Positions 1 to 8,700 of a DNA stretch of 64,000 nucleotides are shown here, piece by piece; position 1 is the first letter of the stretch; each line of letters opens with the position of its first letter. Source of the DNA: Companilactobacillus nuruki (lineage in GTDB: Bacteria > Bacillota > Bacilli > Lactobacillales > Lactobacillaceae); the NCBI RefSeq assembly GCF_002872255.1, contig NZ_NIPR01000005.1, positions 156,802-220,801 on the forward strand, given 5' to 3'. The notes beneath the pieces were generated by a model that was not told the origin of the DNA, ran no database searches, and was given only the letters and a program-made list of their open reading frames with translations. A program made the translations under genes and the position numbers.

Positions 1-168
1 ATTATGTGCATCGACAATTGATTGATTAGCTTCATCAACACAAGCTTGAGCCTTAGCAAATTCACCTTTTTGCGCATGCTGTAAAGCCTCGATCAAACTA
101 GTCTTGGCGTCTCCCGCATACGCAACAATTGAAAATCCTGTCATTGAAATTTCTTCTTTAGTAGCCAT
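1..168 (-). CDS. PTS lactose/cellobiose-family enzyme IIA (N-terminal 56 residues; runs off the window)
   Basis: The first 56 codons of a minus-strand gene are present, beginning MATKEEISMTGFSIVAYAGDAK. The opening, a short helix rich in small residues followed by a helix with alternating charged residues ending DEANQSIVDAHN, is typical of the trimeric helical-bundle IIA proteins of the lactose/cellobiose PTS family (LacF/CelC). The phosphorylated histidine of this family lies further downstream and is outside the window. A good ribosome-binding site (GGGGAGG) precedes the ATG at 168. The gene starts 20 bases after the antiterminator stop codon, so the two probably share a transcript. The exact sugar cannot be read from this fragment. 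Confidence 0.85.
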   Translation of the reverse strand, partial: MATKEEISMTGFSIVAYAGDAKTSLIEALQHAQKGEFAKAQACVDEANQSIVDAHN

Positions 169-188
169 CAGAAATCCTCCCCGAATTA

Positions 189-1049
189 TTATTTTTCCTG
201 TATTAACCTTTGAATATGAATTACAAAATATACCAGTTCGTTATCATTTAATTTAATTTCTAGACGTGTTTGAATCTCATCACAAATTTCACTGGCAATC
301 TTGTATGATTTTGGATAAAGCTTTTGAAAGTCTGATTCAATATTCTGATTCAACTCTTGTTTATCCTGTTCATCCGTCTGTATTCGAGCAACTAGATACT
401 GTAAATGGATCATCAGCCGATCAAAGTAATTTTGATTAGTGATATTTCTAGTAATACCATGTTCAGAAAATACTGATTTAACGATTTTATTAACATTCTC
501 ACCAAAGTTCTCGGTATCAATCTTTTCTTCTTCCCCTAAATTCTCTATTCCATGAGCATTAATAAAGTGTAGAGCAATTGGCTGGGCAGCATCTTTTGGA
601 AAATGAACGTTCAAATCGTGATTGATCATATCTACTGCTTTATCGGCAATTTCATATTCAATCGGATATTTATCACTAATATCTGGCACAGTACTCTTTT
701 GGTACTTGCCTGACATTATGTGTTTGTAAGTCTGTGATATGTGATCGGTCAAAGTTACATAAATATAATCAAGAACGGGGTAATGAAAGGCTTGTTTTGC
801 CATCTCAATAATTGCAAAACTTGTCATTGTGATATCAATTGGCACATCTTTTAACAAAGTACCAAATCTTTGCTTTGCTTCATCGGTATTCAAATAAAAA
901 ATACGTTCTACCTGTGCTGGTAAGATTTTATCGCCATGTCGCTTTTGGAACCCAACACCTTTACCTTGAACAATTGCTTGATCCCTTTTGCCAACATTAA
1001 CAAGAACCGTGTTGTTATTGTAGACACGATTTACTACCAACAAAGCCAT
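189..1049 (-). CDS. BglG/LicT-family transcriptional antiterminator
   Basis: A 286-residue RNA-binding antiterminator of the usual family length. Residues 1-55 (LLVVNRVYNNNTVLV, then VGKRDQAIVQGKGVGFQKRHGD) form the CAT RNA-binding domain. Two PTS-regulation domains (PRD1 about 65-170, PRD2 about 175-286) follow, with conserved histidines such as YDHIS/LTDHIS and VIHIQR near the C terminus. Family members bind a RAT hairpin to prevent early termination when the sugar PTS is active. A RAT-like sequence overlapping a terminator lies directly upstream of this gene, so it probably regulates its own transcript together with the downstream EIIA gene. The start is supported by a purine-rich GAGAGGAGGGG just before the ATG, although the spacing is tight. 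Confidence 0.93.
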   Translation of the reverse strand: MALLVVNRVYNNNTVLVNVGKRDQAIVQGKGVGFQKRHGDKILPAQVERIFYLNTDEAKQRFGTLLKDVPIDITMTSFAIIEMAKQAFHYPVLDYIYVTLTDHISQTYKHIMSGKYQKSTVPDISDKYPIEYEIADKAVDMINHDLNVHFPKDAAQPIALHFINAHGIENLGEEEKIDTENFGENVNKIVKSVFSEHGITRNITNQNYFDRLMIHLQYLVARIQTDEQDKQELNQNIESDFQKLYPKSYKIASEICDEIQTRLEIKLNDNELVYFVIHIQRLIQEK

Positions 1050-1063
1050 CCCCCTCCTCTCTC

Positions 1064-1110
1064 AAAAAAAATGACCATAAACTACGCCCTATTGCGTAAT
1101 TCATGGTCAT
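1064..1110 (-). terminator. Leader terminator of the bglG-like transcript
   Basis: On the minus strand a 17-bp stem (arms 1110-1094 and 1087-1071, two G-U pairs) with a 6-base loop is followed by seven or eight U. It sits between promoter and gene, so it is an attenuator, not an operon end. Confidence 0.85.
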
Positions 1111-1133
1111 GCCTAATTTAATAGTAACAATCC
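1105..1133 (-). promoter_or_regulatory. RAT site (ribonucleic antiterminator target)
   Basis: The minus strand reads GGATTGTTAC, then an 11-base variable part, then GGCATGACC. This matches the known RAT sequences of the SacT/LicT family at nearly all conserved positions. Its last six bases (1110-1105) are also the first six bases of the terminator stem, so antitermination and termination hairpins are mutually exclusive, as in bgl and sac leaders. Confidence 0.88.
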
Positions 1134-1157
1134 AATATTTATTTAACTTACAAGGTT

Positions 1158-1186
1158 AGTATAACTGCTCTTTTTAATTTTGTAAA
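1158..1186 (-). promoter_or_regulatory. Promoter of the antiterminator/PTS operon
   Basis: TTTACA (1186-1181), 17-bp spacer, TATACT (1163-1158) on the minus strand. Transcription would start near 1151, about 18 bases before the RAT. Confidence 0.75.
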
Positions 1187-1195
1187 CGCTTCACT
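1180..1195 (-). promoter_or_regulatory. cre-like site overlapping the -35 box
   Basis: The plus strand reads TTGTAAACGCTTCACT, which fits the CcpA cre consensus WTGNAANCGNWWNCAW at all but two positions. It covers the -35 hexamer, the position expected for catabolite repression. Two mismatches lower certainty. Confidence 0.5.
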
Positions 1196-1459
1196 TATAA
1201 AAATTATCAATAATTTCTTAATAGCTTACTCAAGACTTTTTAAATATTCTTTCATAAAGATCAAGATTATATTTAGTCTAATAAAATAATTTTTTTATTT
1301 GAAATTTTTAAAATATAGCTTTCATAAGCTTATATTTTCACTATTAATAGCCATTTGAAATAATTTAAAAATTAAATTCTTTCTAATTTTAACTATCGGT
1401 TTACTGAAAATTATTATAAACTGTTACTTAAGTTATATTTGAAAGGAGTTCTTTAAAGT
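1196..1459. other. AT-rich intergenic region between divergent genes
   Basis: Very AT-rich sequence that must hold the promoter of the gene at 1460. I see no confident -35/-10 pair, repeat or RNA structure in it. Confidence 0.4.
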
Positions 1460-3154
1460 ATGTCGAACACAACCCAACCAGTCGAATCAAAGGCGTTTTA
1501 TCTTAATCCTAATCGAGCCGTTGCTGTAATTAACTACAACGAGGAATATATATCTGATGTATTTCAATTGATCAATAGCCAGGGCTTTTACAATTTAGTT
1601 GATCTGTATCTTGAAGAGAGCCAACTTGCTGTAACCAACAAAGTTGAGGGATTATCTACTGATATTTACATCAACATCTTGAAAGCTATCTTAATTGATG
1701 ATAAACCTGCATACGAAAAATACGGTAATGAACAAATCTTGAAGAGTATTGAGGATTTTTATTCATTCTACCGCTCATATTTTAGAGTTTCTCTGATCAA
1801 TAAACACAATAGTGCCATTGTTAAGGGCAACTTTATGAACATCGACAATCGCTTCAATGAGGTCGTTATTCGTCTTTATCGTGCGATTGAAGAAAAATTA
1901 CAAGGTTTTTCTAACCGTGCCTATCGTCAAATCAATGCTGGAACTAATGCCTGTGTTTTAACTCAATCCATCAAATGGGATATGCCTAAAAAATATGCCG
2001 CTCTTGAGAGTATTCGTTTCCTAGATACGATTATGATGCGACCACCAATGATGATGCACACTAAGAGCAACAAACGTGAAGGTGTCTTCAGCGCCGTTAA
2101 CGATAATCCAATTGATAAATTCGATGGTACTCAAAATGATTGGTACTGTTTCCCGGCTAAGATCGGCGAGAGCCTTGCTTTCATTTACTTCCATCGTGAT
2201 TACTTTGTTAGTGGAATCGCCTTGGCCAACTTATTTGAAGTGGCTGATGAACAAAGTATCGCTGGTAAGAAACCAGACGAGATCATTCTCTTTGGCCTTA
2301 AAGAAACTGAAGGTGGCGTAAGTCATTACTACCACGATGAGGAAAACGATATTTGGGTCGGCGAGGTTCCATACAACGATAAGACCACCTACTTTGGATA
2401 TATGAAGAAAATGTGTCTAACCGTTCACAATTTACATATGATTTATGAAAACCATTTGCCAATCCATGGTTCAATGGTCAAGATCAGCTTCTCAAATGGA
2501 AAAACAAAATCAGTCGTTTTCTTCGGTGATTCTGGTGCTGGAAAATCCGAATCTATCGAAGCACTACAAGAAGTAGCTGATGATAAGATCATCAATATCG
2601 AAACAATTTTTGATGATATGGGTAGTTTTAGCTTTGATGAAGACGGTAATGTTTATGCTCAAGGTACTGAGACCGGAGCCTTCGTTCGTCTGGATGATCT
2701 AAGCAGTTCCGTCGCCTTCAATAATATGGATCGTGGAATTTATTTGAACCCTGAATTGAAGAACGCTCGAGTAATTCTGCCTGCTAATACTTATAAACAT
2801 GTTGTTGAACACCATGAAATTGACATGTGGGTCTATGCTAATAACTATGACCCAGAAATTGGTTTGCATCAATTCCCAGATGAGAAACAAGCTAAAGAAA
2901 CTTTTATTTCTGGAAAGCGTAAAGCTCTAGGAACAACTGATGAGGTCGGTATGAGTACTACTTTCTTTGCCAATCCATTTGGTCCAGTCCAAGAAGAAGA
3001 AAAGACTCGTCCTATCATTGATAAAGTCTTCAATAAGCTCTATCAAGATAAGGTTTATGTTGGCGAAATTTATACTCATCTTGGTTATGACAAATCCAAG
3101 GATAGCTTGCACGAGTCAGCTAAGGAATTATTAAGTGAGTTGATGAACAACTAA
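1460..3154 (+). CDS. Phosphoenolpyruvate carboxykinase-like P-loop protein
   Basis: A 564-residue soluble protein with a clear nucleotide-binding loop, GDSGAGKSES, at about residue 355, followed by a Walker-B-like FDDMG about 35 residues later. P-loops of this form occur in the PEPCK/HPr-kinase superfamily. Proteins of this size in lactobacilli are commonly annotated as ATP-type PEP carboxykinase, which interconverts oxaloacetate and PEP with ATP. I do not see the other classical PckA signatures clearly, so the reaction is inferred. The ribosome-binding site is AAAGGAG. The gene is monocistronic, bounded downstream by a strong terminator. Confidence 0.6.
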   Translation: MSNTTQPVESKAFYLNPNRAVAVINYNEEYISDVFQLINSQGFYNLVDLYLEESQLAVTNKVEGLSTDIYINILKAILIDDKPAYEKYGNEQILKSIEDFYSFYRSYFRVSLINKHNSAIVKGNFMNIDNRFNEVVIRLYRAIEEKLQGFSNRAYRQINAGTNACVLTQSIKWDMPKKYAALESIRFLDTIMMRPPMMMHTKSNKREGVFSAVNDNPIDKFDGTQNDWYCFPAKIGESLAFIYFHRDYFVSGIALANLFEVADEQSIAGKKPDEIILFGLKETEGGVSHYYHDEENDIWVGEVPYNDKTTYFGYMKKMCLTVHNLHMIYENHLPIHGSMVKISFSNGKTKSVVFFGDSGAGKSESIEALQEVADDKIINIETIFDDMGSFSFDEDGNVYAQGTETGAFVRLDDLSSSVAFNNMDRGIYLNPELKNARVILPANTYKHVVEHHEIDMWVYANNYDPEIGLHQFPDEKQAKETFISGKRKALGTTDEVGMSTTFFANPFGPVQEEEKTRPIIDKVFNKLYQDKVYVGEIYTHLGYDKSKDSLHESAKELLSELMNN

Positions 3155-3173
3155 TCGTTTTTAATTTAAAATA

Positions 3174-3219
3174 AACAGCCTCCTGGTAATCAAAATTAGA
3201 TTACTAGGAGGCTGTTTTT
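3174..3219 (+). terminator. Rho-independent terminator after the PEPCK-like gene
   Basis: An 18-bp stem (3174-3191 with 3199-3216) followed by TTTTT. The inner part, GTAATC/GATTAC, recurs in other terminators of the window. Confidence 0.9.
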
Positions 3220-3255
3220 CTTAATCTTCGAAAGTCGAATATTCTTTGTCCATTC

Positions 3256-3987
3256 TCAATGATTATATTTTTTATTTATTTCAGTCGTTAAACTTTGTAA
3301 TTTCTTTTCAAAACTTTGCTTTTTAACCTTAGGATTATTTAAAACAAACTTTTGACTATGTGATTTTTTGATCCACAGATTATATTGTTGATTATCTACA
3401 GCATAAGAATTGTGAATAGTAAAACCACTTTGCCTTAAAGCGTCGTTATACTCTGATGGTTCATCAATAACATTTGGAACTAACCCTGTAATTATTTTTG
3501 AACCGATATTAGGCAATGGGGCTTGATCATTCTTTACTAGAACATCGTGATTGAAATCCCCTGAATGGTCAGAGTTATGCAAACTATCCAAAGAAACTAA
3601 TCCACCAACCAAAGCCATATAAACCGTCTTATTCTTTAATGTTTTATCACCACTAATAACTTGATCGATATGAACGGATGCCTTCGTATAAGCCACATTC
3701 TTAGGACTATTCATTTTGTCTAGTTTATAAATTGTTCCTTTGATAACTGATTTACTGTGGTTTCTTAATTGATCCAATGACGTGGCCACAAATGAATTAT
3801 TATCATCAAATTCTTCACTATTAATAATATCTACATTTTGAATCTGTTTCTTCCATATAGATTGGTTTTTTCTAATTATTCTTGATACATCAACTTGTTG
3901 AGTTGTATTCAAACTATTGATACTAAAGGCAGATAACGGTAATGCGAATACTAATAAACTAAAAATAATCATTAGTGTTTTTCTCAT
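3256..3987 (-). CDS. Secreted protein of unknown function
   Basis: I chose the ATG at 3987 (MRKTLMIIFSLL, 243 residues), which has GAGGAGG six bases upstream. A longer frame begins at 4008 but lacks a ribosome-binding site. A typical signal peptide (MRK, hydrophobic stretch, ALPLSAFS) covers about residues 1-25. The remainder is hydrophilic with no membrane segment, lipobox or sorting signal, so the product is probably released or loosely attached. Residues about 75-160 (KGTIYKLDK, ASVHIDQVISGD, KTVYMALVGG) look like a small beta domain. I do not recognise the family. The Shine-Dalgarno sequence lies in a hairpin bulge. Confidence 0.7.
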   Translation of the reverse strand: MRKTLMIIFSLLVFALPLSAFSINSLNTTQQVDVSRIIRKNQSIWKKQIQNVDIINSEEFDDNNSFVATSLDQLRNHSKSVIKGTIYKLDKMNSPKNVAYTKASVHIDQVISGDKTLKNKTVYMALVGGLVSLDSLHNSDHSGDFNHDVLVKNDQAPLPNIGSKIITGLVPNVIDEPSEYNDALRQSGFTIHNSYAVDNQQYNLWIKKSHSQKFVLNNPKVKKQSFEKKLQSLTTEINKKYNH

Positions 3988-4040
3988 CGCGGTCCTCCTC
4001 GACAACATTATCGCACGTGTTGAATCGGTGTTGTACCGCG
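3988..4040 (-). promoter_or_regulatory. 5' leader hairpin holding the Shine-Dalgarno sequence
   Basis: On the minus strand CGCGGTACAAC (4040-4030) can pair with GTTGT (4006-4002) and ACCGCG (3993-3988). The eight unpaired bases between the two 3' segments are CGAGGAGG, the ribosome-binding site, and the start codon follows immediately. Possible translational control. Confidence 0.45.
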
Positions 4041-4081
4041 ATTATTTTATATAATTTAATAAATAATTCATACTAAATATA

Positions 4082-5776
4082 TTACAAATAATTTGTTACT
4101 ATAGCCTGTCTATCAGTTGTTTGATCCTTAAAATATTCATACTCACATAATTCCAAATAGGAGCCCGAAATATTAATGATATTTGTATAACCAAGATTAT
4201 TCAAGGCACGAACCATATTATAACTACGCTGACTTGACTGGCAATGGATATAAACTTTTTGATCAGTTGGTATCTCTGCCAAACGTTGGCGGAACTGACT
4301 TAAAGGAATATTCTTGGACGTTACAATATGTCCATTGGCATACTCGTCCGGTTCTCTAGCATCAATAATAAATGCACCCTTTTCAATTAATTGGCGAACC
4401 TTAGTTACAGGGATCTGTTCATATTCACCATTTAAAATATTCTCAGCCACCAAAGCGGCGACGTTGACGGCATTCTTAGCTGTACTAAACCACGGTGAAT
4501 AGCATAATTCTAGATGCGTTAATTCAGAAATGTGTCCATGCATTGTAATCATCGTTGCTACTATGTCAATCTGTTTATCTACTCCAGATTTTCCTAAGGC
4601 TTGTGCGCCAAGAATTTCTCCACTAGGATAACTAAAGATTAGTTTCAAATAAATCGGTGACGTATCAGGCATAATACCAACTCGATTCTGTGGTATAACG
4701 GTGACAAAACGATAATCGAATCCATTCTTTTGACAATCATTTTCATTTAAACCGGTTGAAGCAACATTCAAATCAAATAGGTGAATTACCTGTGATCCAA
4801 TTACACCGTGATTCTCAATAGGACGCTTGTATATATGATCAATTGCATCACGTGCTTCCATTTGAGCAGGAAATGCCAAAGATAATTTTGTCTTTTTTCT
4901 CGTTAACCTATTAGTAACCTCAATCGCATCACCCACTGCATAAACATTAGGTACTGAAGTTTCATACTGCTGATTTACTGCAATCGCTCCGGTTACGCCT
5001 AACTTACATCCAATCTTTTCTGCTAGCTCAGTTTCGGGGCTGACTCCAATTGCCATAATTACTGCATTGGCCTTAACTTCTATACCAGAACGTAATCGAA
5101 TATGATCATCAAAAATCTCTATTAAAGAATCCTCTAAATGTAAATCAACTCCATTATCATAAAGGTTCTTTTGAACTATTTGTGCAAAATCATCATCAAT
5201 TGTTCCTAAGACATGTGAGTTTGCTTCGATTAATGATACCTTTTTACCACTTTGAACTAAATTCTCGCAAACCTCTAATCCGATAAAACCTCCACCAATA
5301 ACTGCCACACTTTTGACTTTATTATCAGTTAGGTATTTTTGAATATTTTTAATATCAACGACATTGCGCACAGAAAAAACGTTTTTCTTATCTATTCCCT
5401 TAATACTCTGGGGCATAATTGGTTTAGCTCCGGGAGACAAGATCAATTCATCATAATCCGTTTTAGTTATTTCGCCTGTAACGGTATTCTTCACTCGAAC
5501 ATTCTTTTCTAAGGGATCAACATCAACTACCTCTGAATTAACAATGGCTTTGATATTATACTGTTTTTGAAATTGTTCTGGAGTCTTTAGAATTATGCTA
5601 TCAGCATCAGGAATCAATCCTCCTAAATAATACGGTAAGGAACAATTTGAAAAAGAAATACCGGGTCCCTTTTCAAACATAGTTATTTCAGCCATTTCAT
5701 CAAGACGTCTCGCTCTAGCAGCTGCCGAAGCTCCACCACCTACTCCTCCGACAATAACAATTTTTTTATTATTCAT
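4082..5776 (-). CDS. CoA-disulfide reductase with C-terminal rhodanese domain
   Basis: A 564-residue two-domain flavoprotein. Residues 1-440 are a class of FAD/NAD(P)-dependent disulfide reductase: FAD-binding IVIVGGVGGGASAAA, the single redox cysteine in SFSNCSLPYY (Cys45), the NAD-binding AVIGGGFIGLE, and the second FAD motif VYAVGDAIE. Residues about 450-550 are a rhodanese domain with active-site Cys512 in VYIHCQSSQRS. CoADR-rhodanese fusions reduce CoA disulfide or persulfides and protect the thiol pool. The gene is followed 21 bases upstream by the ybaK-like gene on the same strand, so the two may be cotranscribed. NADH oxidase-like activity is an alternative in related enzymes. Confidence 0.88.
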   Translation of the reverse strand: MNNKKIVIVGGVGGGASAAARARRLDEMAEITMFEKGPGISFSNCSLPYYLGGLIPDADSIILKTPEQFQKQYNIKAIVNSEVVDVDPLEKNVRVKNTVTGEITKTDYDELILSPGAKPIMPQSIKGIDKKNVFSVRNVVDIKNIQKYLTDNKVKSVAVIGGGFIGLEVCENLVQSGKKVSLIEANSHVLGTIDDDFAQIVQKNLYDNGVDLHLEDSLIEIFDDHIRLRSGIEVKANAVIMAIGVSPETELAEKIGCKLGVTGAIAVNQQYETSVPNVYAVGDAIEVTNRLTRKKTKLSLAFPAQMEARDAIDHIYKRPIENHGVIGSQVIHLFDLNVASTGLNENDCQKNGFDYRFVTVIPQNRVGIMPDTSPIYLKLIFSYPSGEILGAQALGKSGVDKQIDIVATMITMHGHISELTHLELCYSPWFSTAKNAVNVAALVAENILNGEYEQIPVTKVRQLIEKGAFIIDAREPDEYANGHIVTSKNIPLSQFRQRLAEIPTDQKVYIHCQSSQRSYNMVRALNNLGYTNIINISGSYLELCEYEYFKDQTTDRQAIVTNYL

Positions 5777-5797
5777 AAATTTGACTCCTCCTAATTT

Positions 5798-6286
5798 CTA
5801 TAATTCGATCACATGATACTCATATCCTAAATCGTTCAAAAATTTTTCTAACCCCTTCATCCTGACAAAGATAGTTTTAGTATTATCATTAGGATGAAAA
5901 GTTAAAGGGACGTTACCAACGATACTTTTTTCAAAATAAACCTGAACATCTTTTTCTTTATTATTTAACAAACCAAATATTGATACAAATCCTGGTTTCA
6001 AACCTAATTTTTTCATTAAAAGGTCTTCTGAAGCAAATTTAATGTGCTTCTCTCCAACGATTTCAGCAAAATTCTTCATATCTAGGCGTTTGACATCTTC
6101 CATAAAAACTAAATAAAAAGTATTTTTCTTCCTATTTGTTAAAAATAATGACTTAGTTCGAACACCAGCTTTCCCTGCAATATACTTATCGGCTTCCTCA
6201 GTTGTATAGACGGCCGGATGTTCAACAATATCAAAACTTATCTTCAAATTAGTTAATTTGGTTTTTACCTGTTCATATGGACTCAT
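5798..6286 (-). CDS. YbaK/ProX-type prolyl-tRNA editing protein
   Basis: A 162-residue single-domain protein of the YbaK/EbsC/ProX family, which hydrolyses mischarged aminoacyl-tRNA such as Ala-tRNA(Pro). Visible family features are FDIVEHPAVYTTEEA near the N terminus, GVRTKSLFLTNRKKNTFYLV, and the GLKPGFVSIFGLLN segment. The length fits stand-alone ProXp proteins. It lies just upstream (in transcription) of the CoA-disulfide reductase gene, with only 21 bases between them. Exact specificity within the family cannot be told from sequence alone. Confidence 0.85.
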   Translation of the reverse strand: MSPYEQVKTKLTNLKISFDIVEHPAVYTTEEADKYIAGKAGVRTKSLFLTNRKKNTFYLVFMEDVKRLDMKNFAEIVGEKHIKFASEDLLMKKLGLKPGFVSIFGLLNNKEKDVQVYFEKSIVGNVPLTFHPNDNTKTIFVRMKGLEKFLNDLGYEYHVIEL

Positions 6287-6346
6287 TCATCAATACCCCC
6301 ACTTTATAATTTAAATTTTAGCATTTAATGACTTGCGGTGTAGTGC

Positions 6347-6396
6347 AAAAAAAATACGACCTAGCGACTATTTTCAATAGTTGCTAGATCGTATTT
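6347..6396 (-). terminator. Terminator of the ABC efflux operon
   Basis: A 21-bp near-perfect stem (6376-6396 with 6352-6372) with a short loop, followed on the minus strand by eight U. Its core GACTATT/AATAGTTG recurs in the terminator at 14.9 kb. Confidence 0.88.
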
Positions 6397-6404
6397 ACTG
6401 TTGT

Positions 6405-6857
6405 TTAAAATAAAGTTAACAAGAACCAAATTGCCGTTAAAACACTAATCTTAATCTTATCCGACTGTGGCACATTCAAAAAGCGCCAATTCAATCCTGC
6501 TAGAATTCCAAAACCAATCACTCCAGAAACCCCACTGACCCAAACATTAGTCTTTCCAGCAATCAAATAAATAATAGTAATCAAGACTGCTTCAATCGTT
6601 AAACCGATGGCCATATTAACAACCAAGGTATTTTTATAATTATCATTATTTTTCAATAATAGATTAAATAATCCATAAGCAATTGCAAAAGCAATCACGG
6701 CTCCTATCAAATAAATAACTAGCTTCAACCACTTACCCATCTGTGGCATGTCAGCAACATTAGGATCAGAGATAATCATTTCAATAACGACCATCCAGAT
6801 ACTAATTAGAGCTACTCCTAAAACTGAAAGTCGATCTAATTTATATAATTTTTTCAT
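6405..6857 (-). CDS. Small integral membrane protein, last gene of an ABC efflux operon
   Basis: A 150-residue protein with about five predicted membrane segments: residues 12-30, 47-68, 78-98, 103-123 and 130-150. The ends of helices are capped by charged residues (LLKNNDNYKN, VPQSDKIK). There is no enzymatic motif. It starts 9 bases after the permease stop codon and ends just before a terminator, so it belongs to the same operon as the HlyD-like/ATPase/permease genes. It may be an accessory subunit or an immunity-type membrane protein, by position only. Confidence 0.7.
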   Translation of the reverse strand: MKKLYKLDRLSVLGVALISIWMVVIEMIISDPNVADMPQMGKWLKLVIYLIGAVIAFAIAYGLFNLLLKNNDNYKNTLVVNMAIGLTIEAVLITIIYLIAGKTNVWVSGVSGVIGFGILAGLNWRFLNVPQSDKIKISVLTAIWFLLTLF

Positions 6858-6866
6858 AGTCTACCC

Positions 6867-8018
6867 CTATTCTTCTTTCAACAATCCGACAAGTTCTGAT
6901 TGAGCTGCTTTATTAGATGGAATAAAGCCAAATATCAACCCTACTGCCGTTGAAACTGATAGTGAAAGGATTATTGCATAGCCCGTTATAACGGCCTTAA
7001 ATGGTAAGAACGCATTAATTATTGAAACCAATAAGTACCCGAAAATTATTCCGATGATCCCACCAATTACACATAAAACAACACTTTCAATTAAGAACTG
7101 ATTTCTTATATCACTAGATGTAGCACCAAAAGCTCGTCTAATACCAATTTCTTTTCTACGTTCAGAAACAGTGATATACATAACATTCATTACACCAATT
7201 CCAGCAATCAATAATGAAATACCAGCTACAAAGGCAATGAAGTAAGTAACATCATTAAGTATCCTAGTAAATTGTTTGCTGATAGCATCTGGATTTGAAA
7301 CTGAATATTTACCTGTATTCTTTTGTTCGCCTAAACTCTTCATTTTTTTAACAGCTGTCTTACCAATCTGTTTTTTGTTAGAACCAGCTTCTAAATATAA
7401 TTTAGCCTGATCCTTAAAAATTTGATTAGAGAACAGTTCCTTAAAGGTTTTTTTGGCAACGTAAGCATCTGGTCGATATTCCATTGATCCAATACTATAA
7501 ATACCTTGGACTACAAAGACACTGCCATCAATTGTAATTAATCGATTAATTGCGTTTTCTTTAAACAATTTATGAGCTAGACTTTCTGATATATAAATAC
7601 CATTGTCTGAACCATCCATTGTAAAGTAACTTCCCTTAACCAATTTTAAATGCTTGGGTTGTTTGTTTAAACCAATCGATGTCGTCTTAGCCTTATATGA
7701 GGCCTTTGCACTGGCTTCGGCAGAGCTACTAGCCAATTTAACTCGATTAACACCAGGAATCTTTGATAGAATATCGGCATCATTGTCAGTAAAACCATTA
7801 TCAGTACTGACATCTGTCGTAGGTTCATAAGCAATTGTAATTTTATTACGCGTATCGTGATTACCCATACCCTTTGTCATAGTATGTGTAAATCCATCTC
7901 CAATCGCCAGAATACAAAGAACACTGGCAATACCAATGATTATTCCCAACATTGTTAGGAAATTTCGATTTTTATTTTTACCAATTGATTTAAAAGCGAT
8001 CAAAATTTTATCAGTCAT
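6867..8018 (-). CDS. MacB/FtsX-type ABC transporter permease
   Basis: A 383-residue permease of the MacB type: one N-terminal membrane helix after the basic segment IGKNKNRNFLTMLGIIIGIA, a large extracytoplasmic domain (about residues 45-265), then three helices in the last 120 residues. The FtsX-family signature ISLLIAGIGVMNVMYITVSER followed by RRKEIGIRRAFGA is clear. Its start overlaps the end of the ATPase gene by 8 bases. With the HlyD-like protein it would form a tripartite-like exporter of peptides or macrolide-type compounds, as known for MacAB-related systems in Gram-positives (YknXYZ type). Confidence 0.9.
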   Translation of the reverse strand: MTDKILIAFKSIGKNKNRNFLTMLGIIIGIASVLCILAIGDGFTHTMTKGMGNHDTRNKITIAYEPTTDVSTDNGFTDNDADILSKIPGVNRVKLASSSAEASAKASYKAKTTSIGLNKQPKHLKLVKGSYFTMDGSDNGIYISESLAHKLFKENAINRLITIDGSVFVVQGIYSIGSMEYRPDAYVAKKTFKELFSNQIFKDQAKLYLEAGSNKKQIGKTAVKKMKSLGEQKNTGKYSVSNPDAISKQFTRILNDVTYFIAFVAGISLLIAGIGVMNVMYITVSERRKEIGIRRAFGATSSDIRNQFLIESVVLCVIGGIIGIIFGYLLVSIINAFLPFKAVITGYAIILSLSVSTAVGLIFGFIPSNKAAQSELVGLLKEE

Positions 8019-8688
8019 GATTCTTCACGCTCTTTTCATCGTTGTATAAATGTCCATCACGAATATAAACTGTCCGCATAGCGTATTCAGCTACCTCACT
8101 ATCATGAGTAACCATGATAATAGTAGTTCCCGCCTGATTCAATTTAGTAAAAATATCCATGATTTCCTTACTTGTCTTTGAGTCTAGTGCCCCCGTTGGT
8201 TCATCAGCAATAATCAACTTTGGTCGGTTAACAATTGCTCGAGCAATCGCCACACGCTGTTGCTGACCACCAGATAATTCAGACGGTAGATTCTTTTCTT
8301 TACCATCCAAACCAACTTTCTTTATAACGTCGGCTACTAATTCATGCTTATTATGCTGAGCCTTTTTACTATAAATAAGTGGAACTTCAATATTTTCATA
8401 GACACTATAAGTTGTTAATAGTTTAAAGTTTTGAAAAACAAAACCTAATTGATCACCACGGATCTGTGACAATTCATTATCGTTCACATCTTTATAACTT
8501 TTATCTTCCAGCAAATATTCACCGGTATAACTTTGATCTAAAAGTCCCAAGATATTAATCAAAGTAGATTTACCTGATCCGGAAGGACCCATAATAGCTA
8601 AAAATTCGCCATCAGCTACCTCTAAATTGATATCTTCTAGTGCTGTGAATTTGCCGTAAGCCTTTCCTACGTCTGTAACTTTAAGCAT
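8011..8688 (-). CDS. MacA/YknY-type ABC transporter ATP-binding protein
   Basis: A 225-residue ATPase of the LolD/MacB-N group. Walker A GPSGSGKST, Q-loop GFVFQNFKLL, signature ELSGGQQQRVAIARA, Walker B LIIADEPTGALD and switch histidine VTHDSEVAEYA are all intact. The gene sits between the HlyD-like gene (12 bases upstream) and the permease gene (overlapping). Such ATPases energise a MacB-type permease to expel peptides or toxins via the adaptor. Confidence 0.95.
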   Translation of the reverse strand: MLKVTDVGKAYGKFTALEDINLEVADGEFLAIMGPSGSGKSTLINILGLLDQSYTGEYLLEDKSYKDVNDNELSQIRGDQLGFVFQNFKLLTTYSVYENIEVPLIYSKKAQHNKHELVADVIKKVGLDGKEKNLPSELSGGQQQRVAIARAIVNRPKLIIADEPTGALDSKTSKEIMDIFTKLNQAGTTIIMVTHDSEVAEYAMRTVYIRDGHLYNDEKSVKNHD

Positions 8689-8700
8689 TATTTCACCGCC

